Shown: positions 10,626 through 21,160 of the stretch, piece by piece
Layout: the number at the start of each line of letters is the position of its first letter
Numbering within the stretch: the stretch's first letter is position 1
NCBI GenBank assembly: GCA_033032175.1
Contig: CM065325.1
Span: 15,714,930-15,778,929, forward strand
Source: Saturnia japonica
Lineage: Eukaryota > Arthropoda > Insecta > Lepidoptera > Saturniidae
Direction: 5' to 3'
Length of the DNA stretch: 64,000 bases
Notes under the pieces: model-generated
What the model was told of the DNA's origin: nothing
Database searches by the model: none
The model's input: only the letters and a program-made list of their open reading frames with translations
Position numbers and translations under genes: made by a program

Positions 10626-10834
10626 AGCGTTTTCTGATGTTATATAAAAATCGATGGTCTGAAGTACCTGATGTGGAACCCAAAGAGCCTTTAAGGACCA
10701 TAAGAAAATGCTCATAAGATTGAAAAACGTTTACTAAGGTGACATTTCGATATCTCTAATAGCTTGGCGAGGCCCTTAGAGTTACACATCAGGTACTTAA
10801 TACCTTCGATTTTTATATTCTTTCATAAAACGCT
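10626..10834. repeat. Foldback element
   Basis: The arm starting AGCGTTTTCTGATG (10,626) pairs with the arm ending TCATAAAACGCT (10,834). Both contain AAAAATCGA, AAGTACCTGATGTG (as ACATCAGGTACTT in the right arm) and a GGGCC/AGAGCC block. Each arm is about 65 nt with a loop of about 80 nt. No TSD is clear. It is probably a MITE-like or foldback transposon. Confidence 0.7.
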
Positions 10835-10867
10835 GACCAGGTTATTATGTAATTTGTACTAAGTCGG

Positions 10868-10930
10868 TATTTTTATATCTCTAAAAGTTTGAGGGGGCTC
10901 TTAGAGTTCCAAATCAAGTAATTTCTAATG
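10868..10930 (+). repeat. Third, partial arm of the 10,626 foldback
   Basis: GATATCTCTAATAG...CTTAGAGTT...CATCAGGTACTT in the right arm is echoed here as TATATCTCTAAAAG...CTTAGAGTT...AATCAAGTAATTT. A decayed direct copy therefore follows the hairpin. Confidence 0.55.
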
Positions 10931-11087
10931 TATGTTGTGGAATTTTATATGACTCGGCCGTTGTTGTTTTAAACTTATGCTCAAGAAAACAGAAGTACAT
11001 AATAGTAACAATGACTGCTACAATATTTTCAACGATACAAGTCATATAAAATTTTATAAGATCTATCTGTATCTATCTGTACCTACA

Positions 11088-11577
11088 GACTGCCCGCACA
11101 AATCTTGTTCCCCACTTCCGGCTATTTTAAAGACAAAAATGCTTATTGTGCGTGTTTTTTAGAAGATAGATGTATACTCTCCGTGACTTTTTTGTAGGTC
11201 ATTTTAATGCCTACAATTATGCAATACATTAATTTGTTATATCTCTTATAGTTTACTCAGCTTAAGCCATTTCAGAGCCTGAATTGTTTCACCATGACCA
11301 ACATTTTTTTAACTTGTGCGGAACTCCAATTCTTTTTCTAAATTAAAAGTAGCCTAAGTTACTCCCTATAAAATTAGCTATCTACCAATGAAAGTCCCGT
11401 CAAAATCGGTCCAACCGTTTCGGAGATTACCCGGAACAAAGACACAGACAGACAGACAAATATTTAAAAAATCGATTTTTTTGTTATAGGTATCTTATAA
11501 ACTTCCATATGCATTTAGTAAAAAGCTGTTATATTGACATTACAAACAGACACTTCAATTTTATGAATTATATAGAG
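11088..11577 (+). repeat. Rpt-1 copy 3
   Basis: Nearly complete. It runs from TGCCCGCACAAATCTTGTTC through AAAGACAAAAATGCTTATTG, TACTCAGCTTAAGCCATTT, CACCATGACCA, AAAGTAGCCTAAGTTACTCC, CGTTTCGGAGATTACCCGGA and ATATGCATTTAGTAAAAAGC to TTCAATTTTATGAATTATAT. Non-coding. Confidence 0.85.
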
Positions 11578-12675
11578 TATTTATGATAATAAAAATATTA
11601 TTAACTGTATTGTCTTGTAATAAATTAAAATGGTTTAAGTACATGTAATTAGGCATAGTAGTTTATAAAAAATGGAATTATACGAATAAAATATAGGCCA
11701 GATTTTATCCAAAATTATTGTTTTCGTTAATATTCATCTCCTAGGCTTGATTGTTTATGAGAATTCACTCCGTTTTATAGACAAATCGTCTCAATCGAGA
11801 CTGGACCCGGTTTTTACAGCATCTGTTTGTTGGGAATGAGTATATAATAAATAATATCAGACAAATATACAGATATAGCTAAAGTATTTCTGATGTAATT
11901 TTTTTAGAAAACATCAAAATTTGTCCAGTTTTGGATTAGGAAACAAGACATTACGAAATTATGACTTCGTCTATTATACATAATCAGTCCAATATACTAT
12001 TGTCTCTTTCGTACTCTATTCAGTCGTTCGGACATAGCGCGACAGCAATAGATTTTTGTTAAACATATTCTTCAAATGTCCTGCCGATCGCATTTCCTCT
12101 TAAAAGCGAACTCACCAATAAGTGCTCAGCGACTAATCTTCATATCATCTGCAGTTATGAAAACAAAATCTATTGTAAACCACTGCCTCTGATTTAATAT
12201 CTACAATTTTGATCAAAAAATTTAAAATCTTCACCAAAACAGGTTTAAAGTTAATAATAGCAAATTCAAAATTACATAGTAAAAGATAACACACATAAAG
12301 TCGCATCACGAGAGCTAGATAATACTATATGCAGTTGGCAATCGGCCGATACCCGAATACGGTATTTATCCCCTACTATCGGTTGCAAGTTCGAAAATTT
12401 CAAGTTTTTTTCTATACGTAAAGTATAGTGAGAGGTTTGTTAATTGTAACTTTAAGTGTAACTGTAAAGTTTTCGTGTAAATTAGTTTTTGACTATACTG
12501 TATAAAATAATATACTTATAATTAAATTTAAAAAATGTGAGGGTAGAAATAAAAAATAAATCACGATGTTTTTTATTCAATATTATCTTATAATATTACG
12601 ATAATAAATTTCTTGTGTTCCATTATTTGAAAATAAATGTTTATTATACATACATGAAACATTTATATTGTAAAT
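11578..12675. other. No gene recognised
   Basis: AT-rich sequence flanking the LINE remnant at 12,676. I find no repeat match within the window and no protein-like frame. Confidence 0.45.
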
Positions 12676-12758
12676 ATGTTAGGAGTGACACTGAGTGACA
12701 GGATAAGCAATAGTGTGATAAAAGAACATTGTGGTGTGAAAGAAGAATGTTTAGACAG
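12676..12758 (+). pseudogene. LINE ORF2 C-terminal fragment, part 1 (split by the gypsy-type insertion)
   Basis: Codes for a segment with LGVTLSDRISN and VKEECLD, typical of the region before the C-terminus of endonuclease/reverse-transcriptase LINEs that are abundant in Lepidoptera. The frame runs into the insertion site and resumes, in register, in part 2 (17,838-18,063) once one GACAG duplication is discounted. Upstream of 12,676 nothing coding remains. The clade (RTE-like) is a guess. Confidence 0.65.
12754..12758. repeat. Target-site duplication of the gypsy-type element, left
   Basis: GACAG immediately before the left LTR equals GACAG at 17,838-17,842 immediately after the right LTR. 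A 5-bp duplication fits Ty3/gypsy-type integrases. Confidence 0.9.
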
Positions 12759-12907
12759 TGTAGTGTCTGTGAGTGAAAGAGAGGGAAGCATTATGTCATC
12801 TCTAGTGCACGTGCGGTCGCAACAACAGTCAGTCAGCTGTGAGCGGCGAGAGTGGGTGGGCATGTGCGTCTAAGAGCCGACAATAAAGGAAAAGAAGATA
12901 TACTATA
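12759..12907 (+). repeat. Left LTR of the gypsy-type element
   Basis: Begins TGTAGTGTCTGTGAG and ends TATACTATA, so its termini are TG...TA rather than TG...CA. It includes an AATAAAGG polyadenylation-type signal near 12,882. I find no difference from 17,689-17,837 over 149 bases. Confidence 0.95.
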
Positions 12908-12910
12908 TTT

Positions 12911-12924
12911 TGGCGACGAGGACT
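12911..12924 (+). promoter_or_regulatory. Putative minus-strand primer binding site (gypsy-type)
   Basis: TGGCGACGAGGACT starts three bases after the LTR and begins with TGG, the complement of a tRNA CCA end. I cannot say which tRNA it matches. Confidence 0.6.
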
Positions 12925-12995
12925 AAAAGTACTACTGTGAGTAATGATTATTAAATTATATATGTAAAACAAAAAAAAAATCACTAGGTACAAAT

Positions 12996-13527
12996 TACGG
13001 TGAGGTCTTGTGAAGTAAACGTTGTATTCATCTAGTTACCATGCTTACCTAGTTACCTATGATGTAAGAAGACGAGACCGCGTGATATTTTGTTTGTTAG
13101 AACTGTAGGGTAGATATTATTATCAAGCGGGACGTTGGTTTACATTTCTTATTTCTTTAAGTATCCACTTATGGGTCGTTTATTAAATGCATGATTTATT
13201 TAGAGAAGGAAAATTCATACTTTTAATGAATATATTTACAAGTTATATTTATATAACAAAATACGGTGAGGTCTTGTGAAGTAAACGTTCTATTCGTCTA
13301 GTTACCATACTTAACTAGTTACCTATGATGTAATACGAGACCGCGTGATATTTTATTTGTTAGAACTGTAGGGTAGATATTATTATCAAGCGGGACGTTG
13401 GTTAACATTTCTTATTTCTTTAAGTACCCACTTATGGGTCGTTTAATAAATACATGATTTATTTAGAGAAGGAAAGTTCATACTTTTAATGAATATATTT
13501 ACAAGTTATATTTATATATACTTATAT
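12996..13527 (+). repeat. 266-bp tandem duplication inside the gypsy-type element
   Basis: TACGGTGAGGTCTTGTGAAG starts at 12,996 and again at 13,262. The two units stay aligned for about 260 bases (for example AGCGGGACGTTGGTT and CACTTATGGGTCGTTTA in both), with scattered substitutions and a 3-5 bp length difference. The units are diverged although the LTRs are identical, so the duplication is older than the present insertion. Non-coding. Confidence 0.9.
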
Positions 13528-13549
13528 ATATAAAAAAAAACATATGATT

Positions 13550-13729
13550 AGGAGTAAAATGGATAAATGGTCTAGAGACATTACAGAGTGGTAACCAAGA
13601 CAATACAAAAGAAAGAAAGGGAGACAGCGTCGAAGATGGGAGGATGATGTTACAAAATCAGCTGGTGTTACTTGGAGAAGGCAAGCACAGAACCGCTTAC
13701 TGTGGCAAAATCTGACATTATACTTATAA
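13550..13729 (+). pseudogene. LINE C-terminal fragment carried inside the gypsy-type element
   Basis: A 59-codon frame with one internal stop encodes the hallmark C-terminus of lepidopteran RTE-like LINEs: KWSRDITEW, a basic linker, then RRRWEDDV, AGVTWRRQAQNR and LLWQ, followed by a natural stop. This does not belong to a gypsy-type element. It sits where leader or gag sequence would be expected, so it was inserted into or captured by the element. Confidence 0.8.
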
Positions 13730-15210
13730 TTATTATGATTGGCATACGTACCTTTTGAACCTAAACAGTATGAATAGAGGCAAATTATGTTGACGACAAT
13801 ACTAACATTAACTGTATCAGTCTTCAACGCTCCCCAGATTAAATGGCAGGTATAACTTTTTACGACCTTTTACCACCTCAGTACTAACGGTTGAAACAGT
13901 GTTTTAAAGCTGACCCACACGAAAAAAAACTGCAATACAATAGTATACTGTACAGATAAAAACTTCGCACACTTCTGAAGGATTTTGGAAAGTTTAAACT
14001 CTAAAACGCGCAAGGCGGCCTAGTGAAGTAGCCCTGATGGGATTTAGAAAAATGTTAAACAGAGACAGATTTATATGGTTAAATAAAAACATAAAACACC
14101 ACTATGTAACTTTATTAAGCATGAATAGAGTTATAAAAAAAAGCATTGAACCGCCAGAAGCATCCGGGTATAACCTCACTTGAATTATTGATCAGCGCAA
14201 TTCCTTTTGAGATATCAGTTTTGCTTTGTTACGCAATCTCTGTTTAGTTTTTTTTTATAGTTATAAAATCCTAAGGATGACTTCTATTTTTTCAGAATAA
14301 ACAACATCTAACTCGAGGGCGCACGAGTTAAATTACAGAATAATTTATTTTATTACCTTGTATTTTACAAAATATACCTTTGCGGATAGATAAGCACGTG
14401 CCTATAATATTCTGACCTCGATATATGATAAGTTTTGTAATTGGTTGTGCCTTACATCAGAATATGTAGCAACCGAATACCAAAGTGAGGAAGTAGGGAA
14501 CAGACAAATTTTCTTTTCAGATTTATCTCTACTCGGGGCAGCCAGACTGGTGGAACACCTCCACCATACAGAAGATCCCAGCCAAATAACCTAGTGTTAT
14601 GTTCCTGATAGAGTAGGGTTTCTGTGATATCTGTGATAATACAAGGGTCCATAGGCTACGGTAGCTGTATGCTTATTTAAAAAAAGTAAATTAAGTAGTT
14701 AAAAAAAAACACCATAGTGGGATGCTTAGACATGTCGCATTCCAAAACCAGTCGGTGTATATCCAATAATCAAGTGAAGAGGTAAAGATCTGTACTCAAC
14801 TGGATCGCGACCCACCATACACATGGTAAAACTCTTCACAGTTAACTCTTTTGATTTGTCGCGTTTCGGGATCAGCCAGTGCATGTCTAGCTGCTGAATG
14901 GCTTGCAGGCCGACAATGAATTAAAATAAAAAACCACCACATAGCTGACCAAGCCCCCGTCAAAAACTCCTGGTGTGTTTTAATAACTTCAACTTTATGA
15001 AATGGTATCTCTTTTTTAATGCTATAAATGTAGATAGCAAGTATTCGGCCCTATAGCAAACCTGAAAAATAAGCCCTAGGTAAACTAACGCGCTTACCGA
15101 CCTAGGAACAGGGCCCCAAAGAGCTCTGAAAACCAAGTTCAAGAAAATGATAAATTTGAGAACTGTTTAGTTCGACTAAGTACCTCGAGCTTTAAAATGC
15201 TAATTCATGA
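13730..15210. other. Gypsy-type interior without recognisable gag; includes a LINE 3'-end-like stretch
   Basis: About 1.5 kb with no gag-like frame. On the minus strand 14,450-14,690 matches 30,340-30,560 in pieces (CTCTACTCGGGGCAG, GTGGAACACCTCCAC, GATAACCTAG-like), and its CATAGGCTACGGTAGC end resembles 63,575-63,610. It probably derives from another LINE 3' region. The remainder is unassigned. Confidence 0.5.
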
Positions 15211-15212
15211 AT

Positions 15213-15380
15213 ATGGAGGACAGTTTAATCGATTGGATAATTGAAAAGTGTTCGTCGGAAGAACTCGGGAAGAAAATACTTCGCGAAGCTGGAACCATTT
15301 AGCGTATGATGAGAAGTGCCCAGCTAAAGGAAATATGTAGAGATCAAAGAAGTCGAAACAAAGGGTTGAAAATATAAAGT
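15213..15380 (+). pseudogene. gag C-terminal remnant of the gypsy-type element
   Basis: A frame starting MEDSLIDW followed by EKCSSEELGKKILREAG is reminiscent of the end of gag in mag-like elements. It meets a stop at 15,300-15,302 and continues in the same frame for another 25 codons. No CCHC zinc knuckle remains. Assignment rests on position before the protease and on general resemblance. Confidence 0.5.
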
Positions 15381-15420
15381 AGGCGAACGCGATAGAAGAT
15401 AGAATTGATTACGTTTTAAT

Positions 15421-15522
15421 ATTCTCCATAATAATACACTCGCTTGTTTAGTATGTGGAACTGAAGTAGAGATGCTGATTGATTCAGGATGTCAACACAA
15501 TTTGGTTTTTGTCAAGACATAG
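15421..15522 (+). pseudogene. Aspartic protease remnant of the gypsy-type element
   Basis: Contains EVEMLIDSGCQHNLV, the retropepsin active-site loop, with the catalytic Asp codon at 15,481-15,483. It stops at 15,520-15,522, about 35 residues after the start of the visible frame, so roughly two thirds of a normal protease is missing. It is in a different frame from the downstream pol ORF, consistent with a deletion joining the protease directly to the back half of RT. Confidence 0.7.
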
Positions 15523-15532
15523 TTAGAAATTA

Positions 15533-17593
15533 ATGATGAATAACATCATGTTAGGAGAAAATAAGCATATCTACGGAACAACCAAAGTTAAATTTCGAGG
15601 ACATGAGTTGTCAGATCAAGGAATTCTACCACTAGATAATTATGTATCGGTTATAAAAGATTTTAGAACCCCGATAAACATTTCGGAACCAGAGAGCTTT
15701 TTAGGGCTTATTAACTATATTGGGAAATTGATTCCTAATATGGCCACCCTTACAGAACCATTGAAGCAATTGCTTCGTCGGAAATCAGCCAGAAATGCAG
15801 ATGTTAAGGATTCTTGGGGGAAAAGTCAACATACAGCCTTTTGTGCTTTAAAGGCTGCATTGAGTGACATACCAAATTTGGGATACTACAACGTGGATGA
15901 TAAAACTATGGTATTTGCAGATGCAAGCCCAGTCGGACTCGGAGCAGTCTTAGTACAGATAAATGAAAGTGGTCCACGCATTATTGGGTTTGGAAACAAA
16001 ACTCTTAGTGATTGTGAACGTCGGTATTGCCAAACTGAAAAGGAGGCTTTGGCATTAGTGTGGGCTGTGGAGCACTTCCACATGTTTCTGTATAGCAAGG
16101 AATTCGACTTAATTACTGACCATAAACCTCTTGAGGTCATATTCGGTCCGAAGTCCAAGCCCTGTGCACAGATTGAGCGTTGGATACTGAGACTTCAATC
16201 TTATAAATATAATGTCATTTATCGTCCTGGAAAAAATAATATAGCCGATCCCTTGTCTAGATTATGTACCTTTAACCACGATAAGACTCGATACAGAGAT
16301 TACGTCCAGGATATTATTGACCATGCTAGACCAATAGCCGTATCGCTAAAAGATATTGAAGAACATTCGAAGACTGATATGGGCATACAAAAAGTGAAAC
16401 AAGGCGAATTTATAAAAATGTGGGATGACGCAGTAAAGGGTTATAAGCTATTCGAGAACGAGCTATGTTTCTTTGGTAACATATTGTTAAGAGGGACCAA
16501 AATAGTTATTCCAACACAATTACGACGACTTGTTCTAGATGCTGCTCACGAGGGCCATCCTGGAATGGTCGCGATGAAGTTGAGACTTAGAGCGAAGGTT
16601 TGGTGGCCTAACTATGATAAGGACGTGGAAAATTTAGTATGGTCCTGTAAAGGATGCACACTGGTATCGGCACCAAATCCACCACACCCACTGAAGAGAA
16701 GATAATTACCTACACAATCCTGGGTTGATATCGCCATAGACCTTCTAGGACTGTTACTGAGTGGTGATTATCTTTTCGTAGTAATCGATTACTATTCTAG
16801 GTACAAGGAGATCAAAGCATGTCGAGACATAAGCAGTAAGGAAATGATTCGATTACTTAAAGAGATTTTTAGCCGTTTAGGACATCCGGTTTCCATAACT
16901 TCCGATTATGGCAAATAATTCATTAGCGCAGAGTTCAAGACTTATTGCGATGAAAATAATATCAAACGATTTAATACAATACCCTTCTGGCCGCAACAAA
17001 ATGGGGAGGTAGAGCGACAGAACAGGGATATCATTAAACGGCTCAGAATATGCCAAGTAGAGAGAAAAAGCTGGAAAGAAGCGTTGACGGAGTATTTGAC
17101 AATGTACAATAGTACTCCACATAGTGTAACTGGGAAAACACCGGCAGAGCTATTCTTTCAAAGGAAGTTTAGGGACAAGATTCCGATGATAGATATTGCA
17201 GAACAAAGTTTTGGTGACACGGATGTAAGAGATAAAGACAAAGGACAAAAAGAAAAAGGGAAAGAGTATGCAGATAAAAGACGAAGAGCTCGCGATGTTG
17301 ACATACAAGTGGGTGATAAAGTGTATGTGAAGAATGCCAATAAAACGAATAGACTTAGTCTGAATTTTGATACAGCCACGCACACGGTTAAGTCTAAAAA
17401 CGGTGGAGATGTGGGAGTACAGAACGATGAGACAGGGCAGCAGTTAAGACGAAACATATTGCATTTAAAAAAAGTGGAGGGAGAATGGAGACCTATGAAT
17501 CAAGAAATCGATGGACAAGGTTTAGAAATGGCGGTAGAAGAAAGTTCAGACCAGGAGATGGAAGATAATCAGGATTTAGGGAATCAGAATTAA
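15533..17593 (+). pseudogene. pol remnant: RT connection, RNase H and integrase
   Basis: A single frame of 687 codons interrupted only by TAA at 16,703-16,705 and TAA at 16,916-16,918. It starts in the C-terminal part of RT (VKFRGHELSDQGI, FLGLINYIGKLIPN); the fingers and palm with the catalytic aspartates are absent. RNase H follows (FADASPVGLGAVLVQ with the first catalytic Asp near residue 130, then KEALALVWAVEHF and LITDHKPLEVIF). Integrase has its zinc domain (HEGHPGM ... CKGC) before the first stop, and the core with both Asp (AIDLLG, TSDYG) and Glu (NGEVERQN) after it. A charged tail follows. Both stops sit where a glutamine codon would be plausible (CAA to TAA), which is inference. The reading frame after 17,084 is intact to its stop. 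Confidence 0.9.
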
Positions 17594-17678
17594 AAATATA
17601 CAATTATAGTTGGTTAATCAGTAGTTATGGTGATTACAAATTGTTGAACAATCTGAAAATTGTTTCATTAAATAAAAT

Positions 17679-17688
17679 AAGGAAGGGA
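17679..17688 (+). promoter_or_regulatory. Polypurine tract (gypsy-type)
   Basis: AAGGAAGGGA lies directly against the right LTR, where plus-strand priming occurs in this class. Confidence 0.8.
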
Positions 17689-17837
17689 TGTAGTGTCTGT
17701 GAGTGAAAGAGAGGGAAGCATTATGTCATCTCTAGTGCACGTGCGGTCGCAACAACAGTCAGTCAGCTGTGAGCGGCGAGAGTGGGTGGGCATGTGCGTC
17801 TAAGAGCCGACAATAAAGGAAAAGAAGATATACTATA
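17689..17837 (+). repeat. Right LTR of the gypsy-type element
   Basis: Same 149 bases as 12,759-12,907, followed directly by the GACAG duplication. Confidence 0.95.
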
Positions 17838-18063
17838 GACAGATTTATAAAACGAGCGTGAATTGGAATGTTGGAAAAGAAAGGCCTAGACGAGCCACGA
17901 TCAAATCGGGGACGTTCTGAAGAAAGGTTAGGTCAAGAATACTCTACGCCGACGAGCATGCATGAAAAGACTGATGAAAGTCGAAAAAGCGAAAGATGTA
18001 TGCCAGGACCATAGCAATTGGAAGGTCATGGTATCTGCATACCCCGTTGGGAAAGAGGCGTGA
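17838..18063 (+). pseudogene. LINE ORF2 C-terminal fragment, part 2
   Basis: Continues the frame cut at 12,758 (RALNWNVGKERPRRA), shifts frame once near 17,905-17,915, meets one stop (TAG near 17,930), and ends with the classic LINE tail RRRACMKRLMKVEKAKDVC, then SNWKVMVSAYPVGKEA and a natural stop at 18,061-18,063. It was already decaying, or has decayed since, independently of the insertion. Confidence 0.75.
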
Positions 18064-18589
18064 TTTATGTATGTAAATGTTTGTATGTATATTATAAAGT
18101 TTAGTGAACAATAATTCTCCTCGATACATTTGTTGAATACAATGGTACCTCTCAACCAAGATTAGACAGGACCGAGACAGTTTCATTTGGCGTGTCTGCA
18201 TCAGGACAAGCCCTGAATAGCAAGGAGCAGCTGAAACCGGTTTAAACCGGATCATCCGAACAAAATGGACGCTCGGTTTGTATTAAAACTCTTCCAGCGC
18301 TGAACTGTTTTAGACGTTAAGCTGAACTCCCCTAATTGAAAGATTTACTTTTTAAATTGCTTTTGAATCTTTATGAATAAAAAATTCAAACTTCATGGAA
18401 TTTTTTCTCTCTGTACTATTTCTTTCATCTCGATGTCATGTCGATGGACTGCAGTTTGTATTCGGATCTTTCTAGATTATTATAAAATATGAGATTTATG
18501 ATAAATGCTTTGAGTTATTTCTTGTAATAAAATAACTTAAATATTTACGGATTACATTTAATAAATAAAAAAAACTTGATGAAGTAAGC
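18064..18589. other. LINE 3' flank; no gene recognised
   Basis: Immediately after the LINE stop is a GTATGTAAATG-type low-complexity run, likely LINE 3' UTR. The rest is AT-rich, with a GGTTTAAACC palindrome near 18,240. Confidence 0.4.
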
Positions 18590-18832
18590 TGTGCGTTCCC
18601 GGCTTAGAATAAAACCACCCCCCTTTCTTTCCATTGTCGTCGTAGAAGGCGACTAAGAGGCTTTATAGCGACCACTTTATGCCAAAAATAGCATTCCTAA
18701 GGAGGATTGACGTCAGGCAGACAGCCGGTCATAAAACTTAAGCCAAAACTATTACAGCATGGAAATGAATATTAAGAAGAAAACGTGCTATGCCGTCCCC
18801 ACCTAGTCTGGGATAAGGACAGGCAAAAAAAA
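18590..18832 (+). repeat. Dispersed repeat, probable LINE 3' region
   Basis: CATTGTCGTCGTAGAAGGCG followed by ACTAAGAGG recalls a common lepidopteran LINE/SINE 3' sequence. It ends GTCTGGGATAAGGACAGGC and an A-rich tail. No second copy is evident in this window, so the assignment is from memory. Confidence 0.4.
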
Positions 18833-21160
18833 GTAATGATGAAGTAAGTTAACATTCCACAGTCTGGTCAGTTTTCAGAATGGGTGTCTGTTCAAATACC
18901 TCATCAGACATTTTCTTACAACATTATTGTAATGATTTTGACATATATGTACCTATGAATTTATGAAATAAATACAAGTCAGATTCGCTTTACTTTTCTG
19001 GTCACCTCGAAGCTTTTTTTGAAATGACGTTCCTAATAATGTTTTATGTTTCGGGACAAAATTGAATTGACTTTGTTTATTACCAAACAGCGAACTGTTA
19101 GTACAGGAATCATGATAAATTGTTAAATATATACTTATAAATTTCATTGTAAGGTGAATGTAAAAAGAAAAAACAAAAATAAATATCACAAAATAGTAAT
19201 TCTTTAAGAGTAACAAAAATAAACATCTTGTGGATTATTGAAATTACATAAACTATTTATTTATAATAAAATAAAAAATCAATATGAATAGATTAATCAA
19301 AATTCGAAAATGAAAACTATAAAGTATTAGTGAAAATATGTGCAGAAATTTATCTGTGAAACTACTGATCCGATTCTAAAAATTCCAGTTAAACTAATAT
19401 AAATTTATATTCAGTCATATACACTTATAGGAACTTTCGGGCGTTTGATAGTTATTATTAAAATAACAAAATTACATGATTAACTTCGCTTGAAATATAA
19501 AAGATCAGTCAAGATCTAATGTTGTCATACAAACGAAAACACACGTGTATGGGGATTTTACAAACTGAATTTTGACCATTGATTGTGCACTATACAGTTA
19601 CTGGATATATTACCCTACTTATGTATTATACATAATATTATTATGTTTTGTATAGTATGAAAAGTAAATGAAGAAACCTGTTCAAGAGAAATAACACTTC
19701 CAATGATATGTTCCAAAATAACAGTCCGTTACGTGATGCTATCTATTTCTATTACAAACATTGAAAAGGATGAGCTGTTATAATTCATATTTGTATGTAT
19801 CTCTCCACAACAAAGTAAATATCCATAAGCTTGAATAAAGAAGAGCCTGTTTCAAACTAAAACAGTTAAGATGTGTGTCATACACCAATTTTTGGAACAG
19901 ATACGTAATATTTGGTAACAGTTTATAGATTATAGTTCCAAACTGTTACTTGTATAATAAGCTCATGAGTTGAATGCAGAGCTAAGGAATTCGATAGTGC
20001 TGTAAGCTAATTAGGATTTTTGCTGTCGATAACTTTCAACATTGTTTTGAAATTAAACATTTACATATTATGTTAACATAGTGAAAATCAAGGCAAATAA
20101 TTCATCAGACAGTTTTATCATATAAGATTCATTTTTCGCCATTTTCTATGCTTGGCGATGAATAAAAACATGTTTTTTTTATAACATAACTTGACAGAAT
20201 CGAATCAGTCATTATTAAAAACAACAAAAGAAACGGGGTCGGAACTTGAATATTAACGCGATCTGTAATAGTTAGTCGATAGTTTTATAGGACAGTATTC
20301 AATTTACTACTGTAAGGGTGTGTGAGGCGAGGCGTGCGGAAGGCGGGAAGAGATGCTCCCACTGTCCACCTCAGGCCCCGACTGCATTCAACTCGCTCAC
20401 TTACTATAACTGTTCTTTTAAACTGTTTCGATAAATAAACCTCACTCTTAGTTGTGTAATATTTGTGCAAATATAATATTAAAATTAATGCTTATAAAGT
20501 AATGTACAGTAAATAGTTAATTTATATATTTGTAGAAATATTTATTAGACCTTAAGATTTATAGCCAAATGACCTTTCAAATATATAATATAATAGTAGA
20601 AAATTGAACTCTCAGTTGCAGTTGCATTGTGAACAGCACGGCGACTTCAACGAGAATTAAGGCAAATATTAACATTACTTTATTTCTAGTTTTACCATCA
20701 CTGTCCTTTATACAAAGCGTAGTACACAATTTAAATAGACAATAATGGCGATTGCCGCTTTCATGAAAGTCAGTCGTAAGAAAGAAGAAGTACAGTGATC
20801 TGGAGATGGTTCCAAGAGACGAGATAATAACTTACCCTACGCTTTAAAATCACTTGGGTGAAAATTTAGCACCTAATGTCATACAGAAAATAATAAATAT
20901 ATCGAGTGAATGCAGACACTTGCGACTGGCGTTCGACTTACTTGCGTTAATGTAAGTGTACGCTGTTATCAATTGTTTTATCAGGATGGCTTTTTGTGGC
21001 TTTGGTTTTATTACCATGCCAGTGACCAACTGGTCGGCGATTTCAAACAAAGTAAAAATATATAAGTAATTTTGTATCTTCACACAGTACGGCGTGTTAT
21101 TAGGAACTTTCTCAATATTTTAAGTTATCTACTTTATAATGTCTTCTTTCACCATCAGCC
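18833..21160. other. No gene recognised
   Basis: AT-rich. 19,330-19,440 has weak similarity to the TCGATTTGAAAAATTC-type segment of lepidopteran repeats. Open frames here (for example minus 18,953-19,216 and 20,850-21,083) look random. Confidence 0.45.

Larger units (their letters stand above)
12759..17837 (+). mobile_element. Ty3/gypsy-type LTR retrotransposon, defective but with identical LTRs
   Basis: A 5,079-bp insertion with 149-bp LTRs that show no difference on reading, a putative primer binding site, a polypurine tract, and pol in the Ty3 order (protease, RT/RNase H, integrase). Most of gag and the N-terminal RT, including the YxDD active site, are missing. Protease and RT lie in different frames and pol has two stop codons. 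The 5' interior holds a 266-bp tandem duplication, an unrelated LINE tail and more foreign-looking sequence. It cannot encode its own replication. Identical LTRs imply either recent transposition in trans or LTR gene conversion. Gag/protease wording suggests the mag/CsRn1-like part of the family, at low certainty. Confidence 0.92.

Noticed and set aside
17150..17457. Minus-strand frames inside the gypsy-type pol
   Set aside because: Serine/phenylalanine-rich shadows of the pol tail on the other strand.
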